64,000 bases of DNA, from the NCBI GenBank assembly GCA_029204225.1, contig CM055092.1, positions 61,307,279 through 61,371,278 on the forward strand, in the 5' to 3' direction. Below the pieces are notes generated by a model that saw nothing but the letters and a program-made list of their open reading frames with translations, made no database searches and had not been told where the DNA came from. This DNA comes from Diphasiastrum complanatum (Eukaryota > Streptophyta > Lycopodiopsida > Lycopodiales > Lycopodiaceae). Positions 35,031 through 45,800 of this stretch are shown piece after piece (position 1 is the first letter of the stretch; each line of letters begins with the position of its first letter). The position numbers and the translations under genes are program-made.

Positions 35031-35290
35031 ATGCATCAAAGGACCTTGCATATATTGACTTAACTTGCTTACACTATAATTCAAATTTGGTCTAGTGATT
35101 GTCAAATAGATTAAGGAGCCTATTAGCTTCCTAAAGAGTGCGATGTCCTCAAAGGATGCTTCATCACAATCATTAGTAACTTTACAAACTTGCTCCATAG
35201 GGGTGAATCCCCTTACCATCTTTCATGCCAAACCTTTCAAGCTCATAGAGTTCTTGGAACATCTCTAAACCAACCGTTTTGCATGTCTTA
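35030..35290 (-). pseudogene. Copia RT C-terminal segment, inverted relative to its neighbour
   Basis: The minus strand reads ELYELERFGMKDGKG, a frame shift, FTPMEQVCKVTNDCDEASFE, LFRKLIGSLIYLTITRPNLN and YSVSKLSQYMQGPLMHHWK. This is exactly the part of copia RT that should follow ISQSKYA in the + strand fragment at 34470-35030. The two abut in opposite orientation. Confidence 0.85.
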
Positions 35291-35492
35291 GCACCAAAAC
35301 AATAGTGAGAGTTTTTGCATGTGTTTTCACATATCTTAAAAACTAGGGCTTTTGGGGAAACCGTCCACATCGAAAAGTAGAAGACTTAGTCTACGTGGAT
35401 AAAAACATTGGTACATGTTACCACACCTAGAAAGAAATAAAGTGTCAATTTTCACCAATTTCACATATATGCATTGTACATCCAAAATAGGA

Positions 35493-35495
<3 letters not shown>

Positions 35496-35538
<43 letters not shown>

Positions 35539-35562
35539 CACACACATGCGCGCGCGCACACA
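35496..35562 (+). repeat. (CA)n microsatellite
   Basis: Twenty perfect CA units (35496-35535) are followed by interrupted CACATG and GCGCGC sequence. Confidence 0.95.
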
Positions 35563-35764
35563 TGTAGAGAGAGACACACGAGTGCTTGAGAAACGGAGAA
35601 AGTATAGAATGAAATTGGCATAATTTTGTAAAACAAGTATCATAAACCCTTCTGAGTTTTTTGAGGATCAAGTAAAAAAGGTTCTCAAAGCACTCACACA
35701 CATTCACACACGTGTATATAAAAATAAAATATCAGGATTACATGACTCGGCTTGTGACCGCCTT

Positions 35765-36597
35765 GGGGGGGGGGGGGGGTCGCATCTTGCGAGCACGGCC
35801 CGCACGGATGGCCGTTTGGCCCCGGTGGGCTCTCAGCCACACAATTTTTTTTTATTTTTTAAAATTGGCTGCCTGAACGCCATGTGTCAAGGTAGCCAAT
35901 TTATATCCCATAAACATTATCCGAAATTTTTGAGGGGATAATACAGAAACTCCCCTCCTACTTGCATGTGTGTGTGTGTGTGTGTGTGTGGGCGCTGGGG
36001 TGCCCGACGCCATCCCTTGTCGCCCCTGCCCAGTGCCCTGCTGGCGCTGGGCGGTGCCCCGGCACCATGGGCGCTGCCCGGCGCCGACGTCGCCTGCGAA
36101 ATTCAGGCTCGCCCTGAGTTTTGACGGGCACCCAGCGGCTGACACGCGTCAGCCGCTGGAGGGCACCAGGGCCAAACCCCTCCCTCGTGTGGGGCGTGCC
36201 GTAAGCCCCAGGGGGAGGCTCGCATTTTGCGAGCACGGCCCACACGGATGCCCCGATGGGCTCTCAGCCACATAATTCTTTTTTTATTTATTGTTTTTAA
36301 AATTGGCTGCCTGAACGCCATGTGTCCAGGCAGCCAATTTATATCCCATAAGCATTATCCAAAAATTTTCAGGAGAGTATATATATATAGAAACTCCCCT
36401 CCTACTTGCATGTGTGTGTGTGTGCGCTTGGGTGCTGGGGTGCCCGACGCCCTGTGCGGCTGCTCGGCGCCATCCCCCTGCCCGGCGCCACCCGCAAAAT
36501 TTTGACGGGCGCGTCAGCCGCCGCTGGAGGGCACCGGGGCCAAACCCTTCCCTCTCGTGCGGGGGCGTGCCCGCAAGCCCCAGCGGAGGGGGAGGCA
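35765..36597 (+). repeat. GC-rich tandem duplication directly upstream of IGPS
   Basis: A G15 run (35765-35779) precedes two direct copies, about 35781-36214 and 36215-36597. Each copy runs: TTGCGAGCACGGCCC, GGGCTCTCAGCCACA, an AT-rich patch, AAAATTGGCTGCCTGAACGC, TTATATCCCATAA, AAACTCCCCTCCTACTTGCA, a TG microsatellite, GGTGCCCGACGCC, and GCCAAACCC with CGTGC-rich sequence. Copy 2 ends 50 bp before the IGPS start codon. Copy 2 contains a perfect inverted repeat (AATTGGCTGCCTG at 36301-36313, complement at 36327-36339); in copy 1 one arm is mutated. Copy 2 also has TATATATATAG at about 36380 where copy 1 has GATAATACAG. Confidence 0.85.
36377..36389 (+). promoter_or_regulatory. Candidate TATA box of IGPS
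   Basis: GTATATATATATAG lies about 260 bp ahead of the start codon, within the second copy of the upstream duplication. The spacing would give a 5' leader of roughly 230 nt. The first copy has lost or never had it. This is inference from sequence and position only. Confidence 0.35.
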
Positions 36598-36647
36598 GTG
36601 CTACGGAAGAAAGGAAAATCCTGGCGTTTGGAACAGGGTAGCGGAAT

Positions 36648-36884
36648 ATGGCGACAGTTGCATTTATCTCATCGCCTTTACGTAGTAGCATGGCGCCAAT
36701 GCCTGCAAGCAACAACATCAACAATGACTTATGTAGCTGTTCATCTACTAGTGCTTCATTCAGAATCAACAGCTGCCGTTTTTTTGGTTTGGGGATTTCT
36801 TCTTCTGGTGCGCTGTATGGAACTCGACCTGCAATGCGAGCTTCGTTGAGGAGGCCTTCTCGTGTCACACGCTCAATTCTGGAA
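36648..36884 (+). CDS. IGPS: IGPS exon 1: transit peptide
   Basis: ATG at 36648; 79 codons ending SILE, followed by the strong donor GTAAGT. The first residues ([17 protein letters not shown]) and the downstream Ser/Arg-rich run with few acidic residues fit plastid import. Confidence 0.93.
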
Positions 36885-39800
36885 GTAAGTGGTCATTCAT
36901 AGATCATATTATTATGATACGTTATAGTAGCAAAAGTGCGTTCAATTCTCTTGTGCTTTATGCATAATGAATTTGTTTTCATTTGGTTATCCATCGCATA
37001 TTTGTTTGCTAGTGTTGTGGTTTTACATGTTTCATAAATATTGTTATCATTGTCCTAAAACGGTATCCATGCAAAGAACTCCTGAGGATCTAATCTGCCG
37101 CGTCTTTGATTGCTTAAACTTTATGCTTTTTAGGGTTAAATTATGTAAAATGGTGCTCCTTCTCAATCAACGAAAGTGACCGTTAATAGCTGAAATGGAA
37201 TCAACACCTGTAGAACTCAGGCAGCTCTGCTTTAAGATATGATCTTTCTCCACAAGAGGACGATGTTTTCTTGCCTCCAGTTCCTAAGCTCCTGATGGGT
37301 CTTCTTACTCCAATTCCCTTGTCACGGTAGCGACCAGTCAGAAACTGAATGGCCTGCCAGTATCTCGCGTCACTTGTTTCTGTTCCTGAGGCAGTTATAA
37401 GTCCACCAGAATGAAATGCTGGACCTTTGATGGTTATTTTTGTGTGGAAAAACTTCCAGTAGTCCAGTTTTTTTGAAATAACGATCAAAGATGATGCTGT
37501 GTTTGGTTCACAAGAACCTCGGTATTCAGGGAAAGTCATCTTGTTTCCCTGTTATCTTTGGGAGCTAATTTCAAAAGAAACTGAGTTATCCTTGCAAAAT
37601 TGAGTAAGTTTTGAGACCTGTTTTTGACCTTGGATAAGTGCATGTTGCTTTGCTTTACATGCAGCAAGGGGCTGAGGAAAGTGGACCACCTACTGAGGCG
37701 GACTTGACTACAGAAAGTGCAACTGTCCCTAATCCATTGAGCGCTTATCCTGAGATGCCACCTGAGTGGAGGGAAAAAGAAGATATTAGACTGGCTGAGT
37801 TAGCTGCAAAGATTGGAGTGAGCATAAGGCGTAGGCCACCGACTGGACCACCTAATCACTATGTGGGACCTTTTCAATTTAGGATACAGAGTGAAGGAAA
37901 TACTCCCAGGAACATTTTGGAAGAAATTATTTGGCATAAAGACACGGAAGTTTCACAGGTATCATGATCACCATCTCTGCTGGGTTGATTTGATATTTTT
38001 CTTGAAATCTTTGACTAAGTAGCTGTTGCTGGTAGCAAACTCATTGACGTGATTCAATTGCGCCTATTAGTTGACACAAAGTTTTGCTAACCTTCCATAA
38101 TTACTTAATCAATATGCCTTGCTCAAAATTCTTGATGGTTGCTCAGTTTTTCGTATGCCAATGTAGACTTGACTTTGTCTTCATGTCCCTGTGTGATCTC
38201 CATAAACACACCATCCAATACCTTGACTTCCTTAGGCTCGAACAACTTGACTCCCCCTGAATCAAATAATGTGGACATGATAACCTTTGCCATAACTTTA
38301 AGAACGTTGCTTGAAGATTGACTCCCTTGGTTTCCTTGAACATCTTCCAAGCTACCACAAGTATGTAAGGATCTCACCAACACCCATAAAGAAAATGTAT
38401 TTCTCTTTGATTACCAAAGCACCATCATAACAATCATAAGTGGAAATGATTCTTTTGCATTAACATCCACTTGAGAAACCTGTACTTTGTAAATAGTTGA
38501 TTGTGTTGAATCCTCCAATTTAATCCACTTCAATACTCAAAGTACTATCATAAGTTACCAGCTGTGATGGACTTAGCTGAACTACTTCTGTTGGATGTAC
38601 ACTTCATGCTTCCATTCCTATCTTCAATTACCATAACAACCACTCTCCAACAATGATACAAATAGAATGTTGTGTTCATAGAACCAAACCAAATATGCAA
38701 GCAATAGAGCATCGCCAATAGAAAGATAAAACATATGCAATACTTCCTCACACAAAGTAACTGATACTCCTTCTCAAATACTTTCTCACACAAAGTACTT
38801 GATACTATTTGTTCCATGCAATCTCCTGCCTCTATCTTACACATAGTCACTTGCCTCAAACAACTTTCCAACCTAGAAAGCATTTCAACATGACATCTAT
38901 TTATCCTGACACCATGCCACATGCACACTTACCAACTGATGTTTATGTATGCCCATCACAACCACACCAAAAACATCAACACATCCCTACACTAAAATCA
39001 TCCATCATGATTAACCTGTAGAAATACAAAACTCGATACTTCCTCATTTTGAAGCAAATCTACTTCACTTAAGAAGACTTCATATTGATTGTCTAAGGCT
39101 GATCAATAACCTATTGCTTCATAGAAATGAACCCTGTTGTTTTTCATGAGGCTAAACAACATCCTATAGATTCAATATATGATTCTTGTCATTTTTATGA
39201 GGCTAAACAACCACCCGTCGATTCAATAAAGACTGTTCTTTCTACTTGTATATGATTGGCTTATTGTACTCTCACTTGCATGCAACAACTCCAACTTCAA
39301 TCTCGATCTTCACTCTTCTTTAATGACGATCCAATGTGCATGCAAACCCGAACCTTGACAATCTTGATCCTTGTACCTCTTGGACGAACCAACGAACATG
39401 CAATGATGATCCTCGTACTTTGCTATTACAACTTGTGACTTCCACCCATGACTTGTGAACAATCAACTTGTTCTCCTCCAACGTTCTTCTGTCCAGTCAG
39501 CAAACAGTCCTTCAAAACTTGTCTATTTGCCTTGCAGATCCATAAACGAAGGTCGGTCTTTGACAGTCAAACTTTTCAACAATGAACATGATTTTTGTAT
39601 CAAGTTGTCACAACCTGTGCATTAACACATTTCTAACGAGTTCTTCTCCAAAACTAGTGATCTGGTAGCGAACAAGTCTTCTCCAAATAATTAGCTGTTT
39701 GCCTTGCAGATCCAGCGAACTAAATTTAAACTATGAATAGCAAACCTGTTGATTAGTAACGAATAATTTCTAGTGCAGATGACCTTCAATTAGTAGCAAA

Positions 39801-42800
39801 TCCCTATAATGATCTTGTAGGAGTCTAGCGATAAAAGCCAGCTCAGATGTTGCAATAACTAGCAAACAATATTCCAGTAAAATCCAGCGAGCAACCTCAG
39901 TTGGTCTCTAGTCAACAATCTCGCAACAAACTTTCCACCACACTTCAATGAACAAGTCTTGTAGATTTCCAGCGATTTGGGTAGTAGATCACCAGCGATC
40001 TGATTCAATTTAATAGCTGTCCTTGCAACACCTTGTGATTTTGGCAGTGATTTGGCTTCCAACCAGCAGCAACATGCAGAGAACTCCCGTTTCTCTTCAT
40101 CAATCTTGAGGCAGTACCTCCAGTGATCCGTTCTAGCAGACTTGGAGCAAATTTTTGCAGCGGACCTGCAACAAACAACTAAACCTCCAACAATTGATCT
40201 CTACCTGGGATCTGAGGCAGAGTTTGTAGTCTCCTCATGCAACATAGCCCTTCTCCTTGTAGCATTGGATCTTCTCACAAGGATGCCACCATTGTAGATG
40301 AAGACCAAACTTGAGAGCTGGCTAGGGACACCGCCTCCTCTTTTTCTCGAAGACGGTCGAATCAACCTGCATATGATGATTGATCCCATTCGTTGAGTAG
40401 CTCCTTGTTCTCTCGAATTTTGAACTGAAACCCTGATACCATGTTAGAAAATCGACTTGCTCATAGTAATCCAAGACAAGATTCCTATTGTTGTTAGACA
40501 GTAGCCATACACATGAAAGAGAACACAAACAACAATGATGAAGCATAATGATGAGATCTACTCCGACTAAAAGCAATCTGGAAGCATTTTCCTAATTGAT
40601 GTCTCTATATAAGGTAAAAGGACCCAACACCTATCTATAGCAAAACTTGTGCTCCAAATCAAGCACTAGAATCTCAAACTTGAGTCTTACTAAAGTCTAA
40701 CTTGACTTTACTAAATATAGGCAAAAGCATGCAGGCATTGCCTAATAATCCTAATTAACCCTAGATGGCAACATTAGGGGTAACAATGTGAACATTAACT
40801 CTAACAGCGGCTGCTTGCATTCTGATGAAGGATGAGATAATGCAAAGATGTAATTCATTTTTAAGCAAGCTGAGGGACTGGATGAAAATGTCTTTACTTG
40901 GTGCACCCACGTTCTATTGCACAAAATGGAAAGCCATTATGTTATTGCTCCAACTGTGGTGAATGGACTGGAGATTTTTCTAGGATGCAACAAGTTTAAT
41001 TGGTTTGCCTTCATGGCCATAAATATCTCTATGGAACCATTAAGAGTGAAGGTTGAAATTGTGACGTTTTTGAGCTAACAATCCCCTTTGTGATGATAGT
41101 GAATATGTGGTACAGAGTGGGGAGTTGCAGTCTCAAGCAAGAAAGGTAAGACAAGCAAACCGTCTAGAAGAGCGCAAACCTAGATCACCCAACAAAGGAT
41201 GAGGTTTCTGTGAAGAAAAAATGCAGTAAACCCTCATGATCAAGATGGCAAAATGTGACCAGAGGGGAAGAGGCAAGTCAGGCTACTGAAGCGGTCGAAG
41301 TTAAAAATTGAAGTGTAGACTTTAGTTATGTAGGGTAAACTTCATGTAGAGTAGAAAATCAGTCTATTACTGGTTGGGAAGAGACTTGTTTGGGCATTGT
41401 GGTCTGTGGGGAGTTTTTTGGGCTGAATGATTTGTTCATTTTGGCTGTAAATGCCATGCCAAAGTGTGTCCCATGGCGGAAAGGCTGTAAAGCAAGATGG
41501 TTGTAATGGTGCCATGTTTCCCACAAGGATCTGAGCTCACGGAGAGAAATGACTGTCTGTGCATAGTGGAACAATCTTTCAAAATGAAGAGATAGGTGCT
41601 TAATAGAAGTATTTGGGTGACAGTTCTAGAGTGCTATATTTTCCCTAATACTATGTCATAATTAGTCTGGAAATGCAGGTGTCAAACATCGGAAAGTACC
41701 ATGTTGGTTCTGTTTACGTGCACATGTTGCCAAATGCAAACTGTTGGGTAGATGAACACAATGTTACAGTGATCATATGAGCTGCTTAGAGCACTTTTGA
41801 GCTGAATACATGAAAGTCGAACCTCTCTATGTGTGATTGTTGCGAATTTTTGCCTATTACACTAAGCTTTCTAGTTGTGTGGAACAAGGTCTTCCAGCCA
41901 GGAACACTTTAAGAGCTGTCAAGGCAGTTACTTATGAACTTAACTGGGTGCTTAGGGACTGAGTCACTTTAACCAAACAATTGGCGGAGACAAAAAAAGG
42001 CCCAGGTGGTGACAAAGACAAGGTGCAGGCAAGCAGAGCAGCAGCTCCAAGGATTCATGGCAGAGGTAGCAGCGCCAGGAAATGGTCGTCCTCAGAAAAG
42101 AAAATGAGGCCTTGAGTCAGGTTCAGAGTGAATAAAGTAATGGGAAGGGTCATTTAGCCACCCATAGCAAACACCAAAATCTTGGACCATGCGGAGTGAA
42201 TGAACAAGTCTAAAATGATGAGACGGATTAGTGAAGTAACATGTTGCTGTATCTTAAGATTCCTGGGAATGATCCAAAGCGAGTTTGCCAATGCAGAAGC
42301 CAGTCAAAGTGGCCACTTTAGTGGGGGAAGGGAACCCGTGAAAAGGAGCATATGGCCAACAAAATAGGTGAGAAAACAACAGACCATGAAGTTGTCCCTA
42401 ACTTATTAACCCTTATGCAGCCAATTAGCCTGACAGCAGCAAGGTTAACAGAGTAAGGGCTGACAACGAAGGGCAGATAAAGCTAAGGTTAACAAGGACA
42501 GGGCAAGCATGCTCAGTAACATTTGACATGATTTTGAATGAGGTTGGGGGTTGATGATGTGGAGTAACTGCAGAAGTGGCCCGTGGGGATGTCAGACTTG
42601 GAAGGCACTCCAGAGTTGTGACCAATCTAGTGGGCTATGGACTCTAATTGATTCGAATCTTCTTGGATTTGAATTGCTCTGCTATCTAACTTAATGTATA
42701 GGCCCCTTCCTGCACTTGAATCTTCTGGGTCGATTTTGAATTTTATGGCACTCTAGCTTATGCAAACTCTAATTGATTTTAAGCTTAAATCTTCCTAGGC

Positions 42801-45800
42801 TGAGTATTTACAGATTACTAGATTTGGATTTGTTGGTATTCTAACCTACTATACAGACCGCTTTTGAGATTAAGATATTCTTGGTGAATTTCAAAACTTC
42901 TAGCAGTCTAGCATACAATTTGAGATTTCAAAGACTGAGTATATGCAGACTACATTGTTTTGTTTGTTTGCCTGTGTAACTTACGACTTCTAGAGACTGA
43001 GATTATATAACCCTAGTGATTGGATTCGAATATTCTGGCAGTTTGAACTCTTATTGCCATATGTAAACCGGCTCTCAGTTCAGATAACTCGCATTTACGT
43101 AACTTGACTCCAGAAGCTCAATTTCTATGGCTAAAATACTTGAAACCTGAAATCTGAAGCCTAAAAAATTCAGATTTTTCCCCTTTCATTCAATCTATGA
43201 ACATGTTTAGAAGGTATGTTTTATTGAGGTGATTTGAGATCCGAATCTTATAGATTTGAATCAATTAGGTCTTTGGAACTGTGCGACAAGACCAGAATGC
43301 TTTTGCAGTCAGTTGGAGTTAAAAAATTACTAGGTTTGCTGGGTCAAAATGCTGCAAGAATATATCAGCAAAGTCCAGTACTAGAAGGGAAAGGAAACTA
43401 TGGTTGATGACGGCGGACAACATGAAATAATGTATCAAATGAGTTTATTGTAGTTGACAAATAGGAGACCAATCAACAAGAGGACTCTCATACTAGCTTG
43501 GTGGCCCTCTAGTGTGCAAGTGAAAGTTAAGTGGCCAAGCAGACAAATTTTCTACTGACACTGCTGCAGAGGCACACACCATAGAAGAAGGTAGAGAGAA
43601 AATTCAATAGAAATGAAAAATTGTTGGTGTTCGATGTGAAGAAATTTTTGCAAGTGCAATGATAGTCTCTTTGCAAGGCACCCTGAATGTAAAGTATATC
43701 CAATGTTGCAACCTTTTTCAAGTAAACAAGACCAAATAACTAAGCCCTCTTGGTTTGCTTCATTTACTTGAGATTCCCTGTTTCTTTAGTGGATTTTATT
43801 TGCATGCCTACCCCAAGGATGAAGAAACGAAATGTTTCTAATGCCAAAGCTTTGCTAGCTTTCGATCTTGAACCTTTGACAGATGATGACACGACACGAC
43901 ACAACACGAAATCAGTCGTGCTCCTCAACTGACCAAGAAGATCAGCCAAGTACCATGGGATACAAATATCAGATCAGATATCATGACATCAGCAGAAGCA
44001 CTCTAGATCGTGGCTAATCTGCCATTCTTGTAATTTTTGATTAGTTGTAGATGTTTAATCACTCTAATCTAGAAGTTACACGACGCGACTATATACTTTC
44101 TGTTTGATGCATAATGAAAAAAAGAAGTCTGCTAGTAAGCAAGACAAGAAGTTTGAAGACGAAAATACAGAATACATGTCCGCCTGCATGCGAGACAATT
44201 CTGTAGAGGATCTGTAGATCCAGAAGTCCGCTAGTAAGCGAGACACGATTCGTGAGAGAACTGTATTTCTCTCACGCCAATGCACTGTGTGGATCTGTTG
44301 CACAGTGCTTGAAGAATCAGAAAAATCAATAGATGATACTGTAGCTGTTGTGCACATTATTATTCTAAATGATTGTATGATCTTGAATGAAAATTTGTTT
44401 GCCACTATTCGTGTGTCTGATTCACTTGCTCATTTAATTCCGCACCTTGGTTTGATATTGTTGAATGCCATATTAATTTGTTAACGTAGATCAACAGTGT
44501 CTGACTACACTCTGAAGGATTGTAGGAGTGATATAGCGGCAGTGACCAGTAGTCATATCTGAATTCCCGACGAACTGATTTCGTGTTTCGTGTTTCGTTT
44601 TGTTTCGTTTCGTGGTCTCTATGCTTCAAGCATGAATCAATATCAGAGCTCGTTTTCGCTTCGCTTCGCTTCGCTTCGTTTTCGCCTAGATTTCGTCTCG
44701 TTTCGTTCTGTTGCGTTATAGAGCCTGATTGATCCAACACGAATTATTGTCGAACAAAAATAATTCGAGGTTTGCAAAAGTTTCGCAAATCGTTCAAGGG
44801 TCTTTTATCAGTTTGTCACCAGAGTTTTGGCTGGATTTTGCATTTTAAGGGTGCATCATTCGTCATCAAAGGACTCAAGTTGTGTCAGAAATGATCCCAG
44901 TAGAGTAGTGGATTGCTTGACATGATGGCTCATTATATTGCGACTTTTTATCAGGTTTGCATAATCGTGTTGTGCTTACCAAATTAGGAACACAATAGCT
45001 GGATGAGCAGTAGAGATCTTTCACATCACACAAACATATGGAAGTAAGTCAATCCAATTTGGAAGGTATGCTTATGCCTACGTGACTCAGATGAAAATAA
45101 ATTGGGCAACGTACTTGTTCCTCCGTTAACTTTTGTTAAGTTTTTAAGGAAACATGTTCAACGAAACAAGTCTCTTGAATTAAAGTGCTGTTTTCAGCTT
45201 GCTAGCCACTGGCCATAGGCAGAAGGTACCTTGTGTGCGTGGTTTTTGTCTCAGGTATGGCAAGAGCTAGAGGTTGATTGTTGATTATTTACAGGGCCGC
45301 TGATTGGTGGAGTTGTATTCTTGGGAAGTATGTACATATTGGCATGTTAGGGCACATAGATTTTCTGCTGGTCCTTTGAAGCTGAAGGTGTTAAGTGTTG
45401 GGAAGTACGTCAAGTTATCTCGTTCTCAGAGTAGGGCCAGGGATGTGTGTGGAGCTATTGAAAAGCCAGGGCATATAGATTTCCTGTTGGTCCCTTTGAA
45501 GTCAAAGGTGTCAAGTGTTAGGAAGTATAGTAAATTACCTCCCAGATTTTGTGATCATGGAAATGAGTCCAAATGACCAAGTTTACAAGTGTTATAATTT
45601 ACAAGCTGGAGGCACCTGAGTGACTGCAACTATTTGTGCTACTTTGGCTACCTCCCTTTGAGAATAAGAAAGCTCGCTCCTACTTACAAGACTTATTTGA
45701 AGTATTACTAAGAGTCATAGTGCATGATTGTACAGCGCTCGAGGTGTGAAGGCACCATTTTTAGCGCAGAGCTTGTCTACATCAACTGAAATAAATTATA

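Noticed and set aside
35852-36868. Several 72-194 codon frames over the GC-rich block upstream of IGPS
   Set aside because: High GC content removes stops in all frames. None has motifs, and the block is a direct duplication with microsatellites.
43889-43909. CACGA-type short repeats considered as a CRISPR-like or satellite array
   Set aside because: Only four imperfect pentamers; no regular spacers and a plant context.
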